Shown: positions 1-8,183, counted from the first letter of the stretch. The stretch is DNA of 32,349 bases from Nocardioides albidus (GCF_006335005.1 NZ_VDMP01000016.1:124021-156369), one strand, 5' to 3'. Program-made: numbers and translations. The notes: generated by a model from the sequence alone, not told the origin.

Positions 1-524
1 GGATCGTGTTGAACGTGCACGTCACCGACACCACCCTCACCGCCGACCGATCCCCGAACCCGGTCGGACGATGGGAGGAGGGCCGTTGCCCGATCAGCTC
101 GGCGCAGATCCGGGAATGGCTGCGGTCGAAGGACACCACGATCATCGTGCGGCCCGTCATCGACCTGGCCGACCACATCCCCGTCGGCTCCTACGAGATC
201 CCCGACCGCCATAAGACCCGAGTGATCCTGCGGGACCAGACCTGTCGGTTCCCGCACTGCACCCGCCCCGCCCAACGCTGCGACACCGACCACCACCGTC
301 CCTACGGGGAGGGCGGGCCGACCTGCCCCTGCAACGAAGTCGCCCTCTGCAGACGGCACCACCGAGCCAAGACCCACTCCCGCTGGCGCTACGACATCCC
401 CATGCCGGCGACCTACCTGTGGACCAGCCCCACCGGGTTCCGGTTCCGGGTCGACCACCGCGGCACCCACCCCGTCCACGACACAGCTCGATCCGGCAGC
501 GACACCGATCCACCCGACGAGTAG
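1..524 (+). CDS. DUF222/13E12-type HNH endonuclease, 3' part
   Basis: The reading frame is open from the window edge to a TAG at 522-524, so the 5' end lies outside. The visible 170 or so residues carry a C-terminal HNH nuclease motif. A CRFPHC pair, a DTDHH block and an LCRRHHRAKTH block form the usual zinc-binding beta-beta-alpha fold of the HNH proteins that follow a DUF222 domain in actinobacteria (13E12 repeat family). Such genes occur in several copies per genome; their role is not well established, and mobile or homing behaviour is suspected. The tail after the nuclease motif is short, polar and probably disordered. The stop is followed at once by a C12 run (533-544) and a sequence repeated in inverse near the other window end. 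Confidence 0.85.
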   Translation, partial: IVLNVHVTDTTLTADRSPNPVGRWEEGRCPISSAQIREWLRSKDTTIIVRPVIDLADHIPVGSYEIPDRHKTRVILRDQTCRFPHCTRPAQRCDTDHHRPYGEGGPTCPCNEVALCRRHHRAKTHSRWRYDIPMPATYLWTSPTGFRFRVDHRGTHPVHDTARSGSDTDPPDE

Positions 525-532
525 CGACCCCG

Positions 533-571
533 CCCCCCCCCCCCGCCAGCCCTGCTCGCGGGGACATCGGC
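533..571. repeat. C12 tract and conserved 31-bp downstream element, copy 1
   Basis: A run of twelve C (533-544) leads into an element at 541-571 containing CTGCTCGCGGGGACATCGGC. Nearly the same sequence, inverted, is found at 32317-32349 (31 of 33 positions, one 2-bp indel). It starts 16 bp after the HNH gene stop. The rest of the gap up to 647 shows no gene; the repeated ATCGGCC words at about 620-640 are the only other structure noticed. Confidence 0.8.
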
Positions 572-647
572 ACGTCCGGACCCGGGCGGGTGATTGCGAA
601 GGTCAGCCTGATCGGCCCGGACCTATCGGCCTGAGCCGGCAGGGAGC

Positions 648-1898
648 TCAGCCGCCCGAGGCGCGCACCAGCACCTCCGGCGCGAGCCACTTGCAGGCGA
701 TCAGCGCCAGCTCGAGATCGAGCCGCTCCTCGGTCAGGGGCCGACCCCGCGCCTCGACGGCCCGGTCGACGCGGTACTTGACGGTGTTCTTGTGCAGGTG
801 CACGCGCGCGGCGGTGGCGACATAGCTCTCCCGCTCCTGGACGAAGGCGAGCAGCGTCTCGCGCAGCCGGGCCGCGCCCTCGGTGTCCTCGGCGAGGGTG
901 CCCAGGGCGCGCCGGACCAGGTCCCGGGTGACGGGGAGATCCCGGGCCAGCAGCGCCGCGGCGCGGACTGTGGGGTCCTCGTAGGTCAGCACCGATCCGG
1001 CCGGGAGCTGCCCCAGTTGGGCGACCTCCTGCGCCGCAGCGGCACCCTGGTGGGTGCCCCGGAAGCCCGGCTCGCCGGCCGCGGGCGAGCCGATCGCGAC
1101 CGACACCTGGTCACTGACGCCGGCGAGGATCGCGTCGACGACGGAGGCGTCGACCTGACCGGAGCGCCCGATCGGCACCCAGGCCCAGGCGGTCTCGCGG
1201 TCGCGCGGCACGAACAGGGCATGGCCCGCGCCGAGTCGTTCGGCGACGACGCCGACGGCTCGCTCGGCGGCGGTGAGGTCGCCGGCCCCGGGCGCGGTCC
1301 ACAGCACCAGTCCGAGGTGGTGCTGGCGCAGCCGGTAGCCGAGCGACGACTCAGCGGCGGCCAGGTCCAGCCGCTCGTCGCGCAGCAGCGCCTCGACGGT
1401 CTCGCGCTGGACGGCACTTCGGTTGGCCAGCCAGCGCTCGCGCTCGGACTGGTAGGCGCCGATGACCTCCTCGGAGACCGCGTCGACGTACTCGAAGGAC
1501 GTCTGGGTCAGCAGGTTGTTGGTCCGCATGGCGAGCACCGGGTCGGGCACGCGGGCCGCGACCTCCTCGACGGCCCACGCGAGGATCAGCTGCTGACCCA
1601 GCCGGTAGGCACGCAGCAGCGCGCTCGGCGAGGTGCCGCGCTGGGCCAGGCGGCGGGCGTACTCCACGGCCGCGGCCGGTGCGCGGATCTGCGTGGCCCG
1701 CATGTGCCCGCGCAGCAGATGGGCGAGGTTCTCGAGGTTCGACCCCGCGCTGCCGTGCAGCAGGTCGACCAGGACCGGGTCGCTCGGCAGCTCCGGGATG
1801 CGGTCCCCGAAGGCCTGGACGAGTTGGTCGGTGAGCTCGCGGTGGCGCTCGGCGAGCACCACGGCGATGCCCTGCATCTCGGTCTCCGGGTCCGACAC
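648..1898 (-). CDS. PucR/CdaR-family transcriptional regulator
   Basis: A 416-residue protein with the layout of PucR-type regulators: an N-terminal sensory region (residues about 10-160, RsbRD-like helical), a middle GGDEF-like CdaR segment (about 180-310), and a C-terminal helix-turn-helix (about 355-405). The last contains the family signature around LHKNTVKYRVDR. These proteins are DNA-binding activators or repressors of catabolic operons. The GTG start at 1898 is chosen because AAGGAGG lies 6 nt upstream (1905-1911). It is divergent from the DUF3556/oxidoreductase pair, which makes that pair its most likely target. Its ligand cannot be read from the sequence. Confidence 0.9.
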   Translation of the reverse strand: MSDPETEMQGIAVVLAERHRELTDQLVQAFGDRIPELPSDPVLVDLLHGSAGSNLENLAHLLRGHMRATQIRAPAAAVEYARRLAQRGTSPSALLRAYRLGQQLILAWAVEEVAARVPDPVLAMRTNNLLTQTSFEYVDAVSEEVIGAYQSERERWLANRSAVQRETVEALLRDERLDLAAAESSLGYRLRQHHLGLVLWTAPGAGDLTAAERAVGVVAERLGAGHALFVPRDRETAWAWVPIGRSGQVDASVVDAILAGVSDQVSVAIGSPAAGEPGFRGTHQGAAAAQEVAQLGQLPAGSVLTYEDPTVRAAALLARDLPVTRDLVRRALGTLAEDTEGAARLRETLLAFVQERESYVATAARVHLHKNTVKYRVDRAVEARGRPLTEERLDLELALIACKWLAPEVLVRASGG

Positions 1899-2008
1899 GA
1901 CCTGCCTCCTTCGGTCCGTCGCACCAACGGTGACGGCTCTTCCGCCATCGTGTCAGAGCGGAACACCGACCGGGCTTGGCCGCGCAACCCCTATTCCTCG
2001 CCCTGGGT

Positions 2009-2053
2009 TTGGTTCCGGAGACCAAGAGCGACCCGGTACGCCGGGCCTAGCCT
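2009..2053 (+). promoter_or_regulatory. Candidate operator and -10 upstream of the DUF3556 gene
   Basis: In the 198-bp divergent gap between the PucR gene and the DUF3556 gene there is an imperfect palindrome, TTGGT-7 nt-ACCAA (2009-2025). It is followed by a TANNNT hexamer, TAGCCT (2048-2053). No convincing -35 was found. This is the most likely regulatory site for the operon, but it rests on pattern only. Confidence 0.35.
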
Positions 2054-2096
2054 TCCGGCATGCCCCCTCGACCGACCCCGTTGGACGGAGCCTGAC

Positions 2097-3968
2097 ATGG
2101 GATTCCTCAAGCCCGCGCCGGAGCCGATGCCGCCGGCCGAGTTCCTCACGCTTCCGCTCCAGGAGCGGATCCGGGTGCTCAGCACCAACTGGGTCACCGA
2201 GGGCTTCAACACGCCGCGCGTGCTGCACGTCGTCTACATCCTCAAGATGCTCGGGCTCTACTTCGCCGTCGGCCTGGCCATCACGTCGTGGACCACCGAC
2301 CACGTCGCGTTCTCCGACCCGGGCACCTGGTTCGCCAACATCGTGGTCTACCAGAAGCTCGCGGTGTGGCTGATGCTGCTCGAGGTGATCGGCCTCGGCG
2401 GCGCGTTCGGCCCGCTGTGCGGCCACTTCGTGCCGATGCTCGGCAACATCCGCTACTGGCTGCGTCCCGGCACCATCCGGATGGCGCCGTGGGGGCGCCG
2501 CGTCCCCCTCACCGGGGGCGACGAGCGCACGGTGGCCGACGTCGTCCTGTACGTCGCCGTGCTGGCCAGCCTCGTCCTCCCGCTCGTCGTGCACGCCGAG
2601 GCCGTGCCCCTCGTGCCGAGCGGCACGGGACCCCAGGAGCTGGTGCCGCCGCTGGCCTTCCTGCCGATCCTGGTGACGATGCCGCTGATGGGGCTGCGCG
2701 ACAAGGTGGTGTTCCTGGCCGCCCGCTCCGAGCAGTACCTGCCGATCATGTTGTTCTCCGCCACCCTGGGCGCCCTGGCCCTGCGCGACGGCGCCACCCC
2801 GGCGGCCTTCGTCGACCTGGTCGTCGCGTTCAAGATCATCATCTGCGTCGTGTGGATCGGCGCCGGCGTCTCCAAGATCGGCGAGCACTTCATCAACGTG
2901 GTCCCGCCGATGGTGTCCAACACCCCCGGTCAGCTCAGCGTCGTCAAGCGCCTGCACTACCGCAACGCACCCGACGACCTCCGGCCGTCGCGGCTCGCGT
3001 GGTTCATGGCCCACGTCGGCGGCACCACCGTCGAGATCATCATCCCGGTCGTCCTGCTCACCACGGCGAACGACACCGTCGCGATGCTCGGCGCGGTGGC
3101 GATGCTGGTGTTCCACATCTTCATCACCTCGACCTTCCCGCTCGCGGTGCCCTTGGAGTGGAACGTCTACTTCGGCTACATCGCGCTCGTGCTGTGGGGC
3201 GGCACCGCTCTCGGCGCCGGGTTCGACGCGTCGACGTACAACATCTGGGACTTCTCCGCGCCCCTGCTGCTGATCCCGATCCTCGCCCTGCTGCTGTTCG
3301 GGCCGATCCTCGGCAACCTGCGCCCCGACCTGGTCTCCTTCCTCCCCTCGATGCGGCAGTACGCCGGCAACTGGGCCTCCGCGGTGTGGGCGATGCGACC
3401 CGGCGTGGAGCAGCGGCTCAACGAGCTTCCGCTCGTGGAGGTGCAGGGCGACCAGCTGCAGCGGATGCCCGGGATGGCCTACACCGCCGACGAGGCCGAG
3501 ATGACCGTGCAGAAGGCGCTCGCCTGGCGCTCGATGCACAGCCAGGGTCGCGGGCTCTTCTCCGTGCTGCGCGAGCACCTCGACGACCTGGAGACGCGGG
3601 ACGTCCGCGAGGGCGAGTTCATGTGCAACGTGCTCGTCGGCTGGAACTTCGGCGACGGCCACCTGCACGACGAGCGCCTGATCGCCGCGGTCCAGCGGCG
3701 TCTCGGCCTGGAGCCCGGCGACCTCGTCGTGGCCTACTGCGAGTCTCAGGCGACGCCGTGGCGCACAGCGCGCCCGCAGGAGTACCGCGTGATCGACGCC
3801 GCCCTCGGCGTCGTCGAGCGCGGCACCTGGGACGTGCGCGACTGCGTCAGGGAGCAGCCGTGGCTGCCCGACGGACCGGTGCCGCTGCAGGTCGGCTGGA
3901 CGGCCGCGGGCTACCGTCGGAGGCGCACCCTGACCGCGCCCCCCACCGGGAAGGACCCCGTGTCGTGA
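2097..3968 (+). CDS. DUF3556 multi-pass membrane protein
   Basis: A 623-residue protein recognised as DUF3556, an actinobacterial family of unknown function also present in mycobacteria. About eight to ten hydrophobic segments lie in the first two-thirds (residues about 40-420). A soluble C-terminal third (about 430-623) contains FMCNVLVGWNFGDGHLHDER. The segment around VWIGAGVSKIGEHF loosely recalls the motif of HTTM/vitamin K carboxylase-like membrane proteins; this is a weak impression only. The ATG at 2097 has GGAG 6 nt upstream (2087-2090). The frame is open far upstream, but that stretch is the antisense of the PucR gene and lacks a usable start. The stop overlaps the next start by 4 bp (GTGA), implying translational coupling to the CrtI-like oxidoreductase, so the two probably act in one lipid or isoprenoid process. 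Confidence 0.88.
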   Translation: MGFLKPAPEPMPPAEFLTLPLQERIRVLSTNWVTEGFNTPRVLHVVYILKMLGLYFAVGLAITSWTTDHVAFSDPGTWFANIVVYQKLAVWLMLLEVIGLGGAFGPLCGHFVPMLGNIRYWLRPGTIRMAPWGRRVPLTGGDERTVADVVLYVAVLASLVLPLVVHAEAVPLVPSGTGPQELVPPLAFLPILVTMPLMGLRDKVVFLAARSEQYLPIMLFSATLGALALRDGATPAAFVDLVVAFKIIICVVWIGAGVSKIGEHFINVVPPMVSNTPGQLSVVKRLHYRNAPDDLRPSRLAWFMAHVGGTTVEIIIPVVLLTTANDTVAMLGAVAMLVFHIFITSTFPLAVPLEWNVYFGYIALVLWGGTALGAGFDASTYNIWDFSAPLLLIPILALLLFGPILGNLRPDLVSFLPSMRQYAGNWASAVWAMRPGVEQRLNELPLVEVQGDQLQRMPGMAYTADEAEMTVQKALAWRSMHSQGRGLFSVLREHLDDLETRDVREGEFMCNVLVGWNFGDGHLHDERLIAAVQRRLGLEPGDLVVAYCESQATPWRTARPQEYRVIDAALGVVERGTWDVRDCVREQPWLPDGPVPLQVGWTAAGYRRRRTLTAPPTGKDPVS

Positions 3969-5392
3969 GCACCGCCGTCGTCGTGGGCAGTGGCCCCAAC
4001 GGGCTCGCCGGCGCCATCCGGCTCGCCCAGGCGGGAGTGTCGGTCACCGTGCTCGAGGCGCACGAGCGTCCCGGCGGCGGCACGCGCACCAGCGAGCTGA
4101 CCCTGCCCGGCCTGCTCCACGACGAGTGCGCCGCCTTCCACCCGACCGGGGTCGCCTCGCCGTTCCTCTCCTCCCTCAGCCTCGAGCGGCACGGGCTGCG
4201 CTGGCTGTGGCCCGAGATCGACCTGGCGCACCCGCTCGACGACGGCCGGGCCGGCATCGCGACCCGCGACCTGGCCGCCTCGGCCGCCGCGCTCGGCGTC
4301 GACGAGCGGCGGTGGCTGCGGCTCTTCGGGCCGGCGGTGCGCAACTTCGACGGCCTGATCAGTGAGGTCTTCCAGCCGGTGCTGCACGTGCCGTCGCACC
4401 CGGTGACCCTCGGCCGCTTCGGGATGAAGGCCCTGCTGCCGGCCCCGGTGCTCGTGCGCGCCTTCCGCGACGAGCCCGCCCGGGCCCTGTTCACCGGCGT
4501 CGCGGCGCACAAGTTCGGCGGGCTGTCCGGCCCGCTCACCTCCTCGGTCGGACTGATGCTGACCGCCGCGGCGCACGCCGTCGGCTGGCCGGTCGCCGAG
4601 GGCGGCACCGAGTCGATCACCCGGGCACTGCTGGCCGAGCTGGCGTCGTACGGCGGCGCGGTCGAGACGGGCGTCCGGGTCGGCTCGCTCGACCAGCTGC
4701 GTGACGTGACCGGTACGCCGCCCGACGTGGTCCTCCTCGACACCGCGCCCGCCGGCGCGCTCACGATCGCCGGGGACCGGATGCCCGCGCGCGTGCGCCG
4801 CGCGCTGGCGCGCTACACCTACGGACCGGCCGCCTTCAAGGTCGACTTCGCGATCGACGGCGACATCCCGTGGACCAACCCCGACTGCCGTCGCGCCGGC
4901 ACCCTCCATCTCGGTGGGCCGGCAGCCGAGATCGCCGCGGCGGAGGCGGCGCTGGACCGGGGCGAGATGCCCGAGCGGCCCTTCGTCCTCCTCGGCCAGC
5001 AGTATCTCTGCGACCCCTCGCGCTCGAACGGGACGGCGAACCCGGTCTACGCCTACGCGCACGTGCCCCACGGCTACACCGGCGACGCCACCGAGGCCGT
5101 GATCGGCCAGATCGAGCGGTTCGCTCCGGGCTTCCGCGACCGGATCCTCGCCGTGGCGACGAGGGATGCGAGCGCGTGGGAGGCCTACAACGCCAACTAC
5201 GTCGGCGGCGACATCTCCGCCGGCGCCAACACCGCCCGCCAGATCGTCTTCCGTCCACGCCCGGCGCTGGACCCGTATTCGCTGGGCGTCCCGGGCCTCT
5301 ACCTCTGCTCGTCCGCGACGCCGCCGGGCGCCGGGGTGCACGGCATGGGCGGATTCCACGCCGCCGAGGCGGCGCTCAACCGACTGCGGTGA
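3965..5392 (+). CDS. CrtI/PYROXD2-like FAD-dependent oxidoreductase
   Basis: A 475-residue flavoprotein of the phytoene desaturase-like (NAD(P)/FAD-dependent) superfamily. The N-terminus has the dinucleotide fold VVVGSGPNGLAGA (GxGxxG at 8-13) with the acidic end LEAHERPGGG. The C-terminus has the FAD-binding block around GLYLCSSATPPGAGVHGMGG. Relatives desaturate or isomerise isoprenoid or acyl substrates; the substrate here is unknown, and no phytoene synthase or other carotenoid gene is in the window. The GTG at 3965 overlaps the DUF3556 stop by 4 bp, so the two are co-translated. The 3' end overlaps the converging miaA end by 17 bp, leaving no room for a terminator between them. Confidence 0.88.
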   Translation: MSTAVVVGSGPNGLAGAIRLAQAGVSVTVLEAHERPGGGTRTSELTLPGLLHDECAAFHPTGVASPFLSSLSLERHGLRWLWPEIDLAHPLDDGRAGIATRDLAASAAALGVDERRWLRLFGPAVRNFDGLISEVFQPVLHVPSHPVTLGRFGMKALLPAPVLVRAFRDEPARALFTGVAAHKFGGLSGPLTSSVGLMLTAAAHAVGWPVAEGGTESITRALLAELASYGGAVETGVRVGSLDQLRDVTGTPPDVVLLDTAPAGALTIAGDRMPARVRRALARYTYGPAAFKVDFAIDGDIPWTNPDCRRAGTLHLGGPAAEIAAAEAALDRGEMPERPFVLLGQQYLCDPSRSNGTANPVYAYAHVPHGYTGDATEAVIGQIERFAPGFRDRILAVATRDASAWEAYNANYVGGDISAGANTARQIVFRPRPALDPYSLGVPGLYLCSSATPPGAGVHGMGGFHAAEAALNRLR

Positions 5393-6293
5393 GCGCCTTC
5401 GCGACGCGCTCGGGATCGTCGTACGCCAGCCAGGTGATCCGCGGGTCCTTGCGCCACCAGGCGAGCTGGCGGCGCGCGAACTGCCGCGTCGCGACGGCGG
5501 TCCGCTCGATCGCCTCGTCGCGGGTCAGCTCCCCCGCGAGCACCGCCATCGCCTGGCGGTAGCCGATCGCCGCCGAGGCGGTCCGGCTCTCGGCCAGGCC
5601 GTCGTCGAGCAGCCGCTCGACCTCGTCGAGGAGGCCGTCGTCGAACATCCCGCGCACCCGCTCCTCGATCCGCCGGTCGAGGGTCTCGCGGTCGATGGCG
5701 ACGCCGAGCTGCACGGTGTGCGGGTCGACGTACTCCTGCACGGGGAGGTGGGCGCTGAACGGGGCGCCGGTGATCTCGATGACCTCGAGGGCGCGGACGA
5801 CGCGGCGGCCGTTCTCGACCTCGATCCGCCCCGCCGCCTCCGGATCCAGCTCGCGCAGCCGCGCGTGCAGGACCGGGCTGCCGACCTCGGCCAGCTCGGC
5901 CTCGAGACGCGCCCGCACCGCCGGATCGGTGCCCGGGAAGTCGAAGCGGTCGAGGATCGCACGCGTGTAGAGGGCCGATCCGCCGACGAGGACGGGCGTC
6001 GCGCCGCGGTCGCGGATGTCGGCGATCGCGGCGCGCGCCCAGACCTGGAACTCCGCGACGGTGGCGGGCTCCCCTACGTCGAGGGTGTCGAGCAGGTGGT
6101 GCGGGATCCCGCGACGCTCCTCGATCGGCGCCTTCGCCGTCCCGATGTCCATGCCGCGGTAGACCTGCATCGCGTCGGTGTTGACGATCTCGCCGCCGAG
6201 CGCCTCGGCGAGGTCGAGCGACAGGGACGTCTTGCCGCTCGCCGTCGGGCCGACGATCGCCACGATCGGGGGCGTCGAGGGCGGCGGCGGCAT
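5376..6293 (-). CDS. miaA: tRNA dimethylallyltransferase MiaA
   Basis: A 305-residue enzyme that transfers a dimethylallyl group to N6 of A37 in tRNAs reading codons that start with U, giving i6A. The P-loop GPTASGKT is at residues 15-22. It is followed by NTDAMQVYRGMDIGTAK (family DSMQVY region, with A replacing S, as is frequent in actinobacteria), GGSALYTRAI and the tRNA-binding RRQLAWWRKD near the C-terminus. Length is normal for the family. The ATG at 6293 has no Shine-Dalgarno site, but AACACT lies 6 nt before it on the minus strand, consistent with a leaderless message. MiaB, which acts on the MiaA product, is encoded 1.9 kb away on the same strand, a grouping also seen in mycobacteria. 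Confidence 0.97.
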   Translation of the reverse strand: MPPPPSTPPIVAIVGPTASGKTSLSLDLAEALGGEIVNTDAMQVYRGMDIGTAKAPIEERRGIPHHLLDTLDVGEPATVAEFQVWARAAIADIRDRGATPVLVGGSALYTRAILDRFDFPGTDPAVRARLEAELAEVGSPVLHARLRELDPEAAGRIEVENGRRVVRALEVIEITGAPFSAHLPVQEYVDPHTVQLGVAIDRETLDRRIEERVRGMFDDGLLDEVERLLDDGLAESRTASAAIGYRQAMAVLAGELTRDEAIERTAVATRQFARRQLAWWRKDPRITWLAYDDPERVAKALTAVG

Positions 6294-6363
6294 GAGGTCA
6301 GTGTTCTAAGGTGAGCCCGGCGGCTCAAATCGGGCCGCCTCACTCACACATGGGGGATCTCTC
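6294..6363. promoter_or_regulatory. Divergent promoters, miaA and antitoxin-like gene
   Basis: On the plus strand TAAGGT (6307-6312) matches TANNNT and would give a leader of roughly 45 nt before the GTG at 6364. A GGGGG purine stretch (6352-6356) serves as its ribosome-binding site. On the minus strand AACACT (6300-6305) sits 6 nt before the miaA ATG. The two -10 elements are only 1 bp apart, so transcription in one direction may interfere with the other. Confidence 0.45.
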
Positions 6364-6567
6364 GTGGGCTTTCTCGATGACGCCAAGGACAAGCTGAGCG
6401 ACGCGGTCGACGGCCAGGGCGACAAGATCGGCGACGCGGTGGACAAGGCCGCGGACTTCGCCTCCGACAAGACCGGCGGCAAGTTCGACGACAAGATCGA
6501 CCTCGGCGCCGACAAGGCCAAGGACGCCCTCGACTCGCTCGACGGCAAGAACGACGACATCAGCTGA
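6364..6567 (+). CDS. MT0933/Rv0909-type antitoxin-like small protein
   Basis: A 67-residue, strongly acidic and helical protein rich in D, K and A. It begins MGFLDDAKDKLSD and contains DKTGGKFDDKID, the pattern of the MT0933 antitoxin family (Rv0909 in M. tuberculosis). In M. tuberculosis Rv0909 is paired with the toxin Rv0910. Here no adjacent toxin gene is present: the next gene, 32 nt downstream, is a Nudix hydrolase. Family members are common as single genes in actinobacteria, so the name should not be taken as proof of a toxin-antitoxin role. The GTG start is supported by the GGGGG ribosome-binding site 7 nt upstream. Confidence 0.85.
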   Translation: MGFLDDAKDKLSDAVDGQGDKIGDAVDKAADFASDKTGGKFDDKIDLGADKAKDALDSLDGKNDDIS

Positions 6568-6599
6568 ACGACCGGCTGACGAGCTCAGGGAGCACCTCG

Positions 6600-7106
6600 G
6601 TGAGCGTCCTGGACCCGGCGACCGGGAAGTCCCGGTTCGTGATCGTCCCCGCGTCCTACGTCTTCCTGCTGCGCGAGACCGACGCGGGCGCGCGCGGCAG
6701 GGTCACCGAGGTGCTCCTCCAGTTGCGGCAGAACACCGGCTACATGGACGCGCACTGGGCCGCCGCTGCCGCCGGCCACATCGAGCGCGGCGAGACCGCC
6801 GAGTCCGCCGCCCGCCGCGAGGCCCTCGAGGAGCTCGCGATCACCGACCTCGACCTCGCCTTCGCGACCGCGATGCAGCGCACCGCCCACGACCTGCCGA
6901 TCGACGAGCGGGTCGACTTCTTCTTCACCGCCCGCTCCTGGTCGGGCGAGCCGCGGATCGTCGAGCCCGCGAAGTGCGCGGACCTGCGCTGGTTCGCCCT
7001 CGACGACCTGCCCGTCCCCGTCGTACCGCACGAGGCGGTGGTGCTCGAGGGCCTGCGGCGCGGCGATCTCGCTCCGCTGACGCATCACGGCTTCCGCCTC
7101 GACTGA
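6600..7106 (+). CDS. Nudix hydrolase
   Basis: A 168-residue single-domain Nudix protein. The Nudix box spans residues 59-81 with the glutamates in place (GHIERGE, then REALEELAI). The usual last glycine of the box is alanine, which does not touch the metal-binding REXXEE residues. Such enzymes hydrolyse nucleoside diphosphates linked to another moiety; the substrate is not predictable. The GTG start at 6600 has AGGGAG 7 nt upstream. The gene begins 32 nt after the antitoxin-like gene and is probably co-transcribed with it. Confidence 0.9.
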   Translation: MSVLDPATGKSRFVIVPASYVFLLRETDAGARGRVTEVLLQLRQNTGYMDAHWAAAAAGHIERGETAESAARREALEELAITDLDLAFATAMQRTAHDLPIDERVDFFFTARSWSGEPRIVEPAKCADLRWFALDDLPVPVVPHEAVVLEGLRRGDLAPLTHHGFRLD

Positions 7107-7165
7107 AACCGGCGTCGCGGGTTACTGCACGCTCAGGTGCTCCCGACCTACGAGGGAGGAGAGTC

Positions 7166-7429
7166 ATGAGCAACGAAGAGGGATCCGGCCTGCCGCCGGC
7201 CCCCACCCCGGTCGCCGAGTCACCGGCGCCACCGCCCGGCGGACCCCACCGCATCGAGGGGGTCGGCGGCGACGGCGCCTACACCACCGAGGGCCGCGAT
7301 CCGCAGCCCTCGGAGAATCCCGCCACCGACGACGAGCTGCCCGCGGAGACCACCACGCCCGAGGACACCGACACCGAGGCGACGAAGGGCAATCCCGAGG
7401 TGCCGCCGGATCAGGAGTCGCCCGCCTGA
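7166..7429 (+). CDS. Small acidic, proline-rich hypothetical protein
   Basis: An 87-residue protein made almost wholly of P, E, T, D, A and G, with no hydrophobic core, signal peptide or known motif. It is predicted to be disordered. The start is well supported by GGGAGGAGAG ending 4 nt before the ATG at 7166. The coding pattern (third-position GC) fits a real gene. It is 59 nt after the Nudix gene and converges on peptidase E with 18 bp between stops. Function unknown. Confidence 0.65.
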   Translation: MSNEEGSGLPPAPTPVAESPAPPPGGPHRIEGVGGDGAYTTEGRDPQPSENPATDDELPAETTTPEDTDTEATKGNPEVPPDQESPA

Positions 7430-7464
7430 CCCGCGTCGGGCTCGGGCTCAGGTCAGCAGGCGGG
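7421..7464. terminator. Bidirectional hairpin between converging genes
   Basis: The arms CCTGACC and GGTCAG, with flanking CCCGCC/GGCGGG pairing after a small bulge, form a hairpin that covers both stop codons (TGA 7427-7429 and, on the minus strand, 7448-7450). There is no U tract, as is usual in high-GC actinobacteria. Confidence 0.45.
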
Positions 7465-8179
7465 TGTCGAGCCGGGTCTCCACGGCGTTGCCGCCGGGCC
7501 CGCGCTCGACGAGGTACGCCGCCTTGCCGTCCTGCTCGCTCAGCGCCTCGACCAGGGCCGTGCCCTGGTAGTGGAGCCCGACGCCGTCGTCGGTGGCGTA
7601 GCCGGTCGGGAGCGTGCCGTCGGCGATCAGCTGCTGGAACAGCGGACGCCGCTGCTCCTCGGAGTCGTAGTGCACGCCGTTGGAGTAGGGCAGCAGGCCG
7701 AGCCCGTTGGTGACCGCGCGCAGGTCCGGCCCGAAGGAGTCGGTCGTGCCGCCGCTGTGCCAGCAGATCGAGCCCGCGGACACGCCGGTCAGCACGACGC
7801 CGGCCTCCCACGCCTCGCGCATCACGTCGCCGACGCCGTGCAGCTCCCACATGGCCAGCAGGCCGGCGACGCTGCCGCCCCACACCCAGACGACGTCCTG
7901 GCCCAGCAGGTGCGCCCGGACGTCGTCGACATTGGGCATGGCGAACAGGGACAGGTGGTTGCCGTGGAAGCCGGCCTCCTGCGCCATGTCGTAGAAGTCG
8001 CGGATCACGGCCGGCTGGTCGCCACAGGCCGTGGCGAGGAAGCACACCCGCGGCGCCCGGCCCGTGACGCCGGCCAGGTCGACGGCGTACCTCGTGAGCG
8101 GACCGACCGACCACTTGTTGCGCGGACTCGGGACCACCCCGCCGGAGGTCGCGAGGATCGTGGGAGCGTCGGCGGGCAT
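7448..8179 (-). CDS. Peptidase E (family S51 dipeptidase-like)
   Basis: A 243-residue cytosolic serine peptidase of family S51, related to aspartyl dipeptidase PepE and cyanophycinase. The nucleophile is Ser134 in GVSAGS, with the preceding VWVWGGSVAGLL block (residues 97-108) that builds the oxyanion region. The conserved WHSGG and DDGVGLHY segments follow. PepE-type enzymes cleave dipeptides with N-terminal Asp; that specificity is inferred from the family. The ATG lies 4 nt after the miaB stop with no clear Shine-Dalgarno site, so it is probably translated by coupling with miaB. Confidence 0.88.
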   Translation of the reverse strand: MPADAPTILATSGGVVPSPRNKWSVGPLTRYAVDLAGVTGRAPRVCFLATACGDQPAVIRDFYDMAQEAGFHGNHLSLFAMPNVDDVRAHLLGQDVVWVWGGSVAGLLAMWELHGVGDVMREAWEAGVVLTGVSAGSICWHSGGTTDSFGPDLRAVTNGLGLLPYSNGVHYDSEEQRRPLFQQLIADGTLPTGYATDDGVGLHYQGTALVEALSEQDGKAAYLVERGPGGNAVETRLDTRLLT

Positions 8180-8183
8180 CGGC

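Noticed and set aside
792..2096. N-terminal extension of the DUF3556 protein
   Set aside because: The frame is open but antisense to the PucR gene, with low-complexity composition. The ATG at 2097 has a ribosome-binding site and begins the family-like sequence.
1953..3668. Long minus-strand frame opposite the DUF3556 gene
   Set aside because: Its product is a His/Asp/Gly/Glu-rich shadow typical of high-GC antisense frames, with no recognisable domain, while the plus strand encodes a clear membrane protein.
6364..7106. Toxin-antitoxin pair of the small acidic protein with the Nudix gene
   Set aside because: The Nudix protein has a complete hydrolase motif and no resemblance to the Rv0910 toxin family; simple co-transcription explains the spacing.
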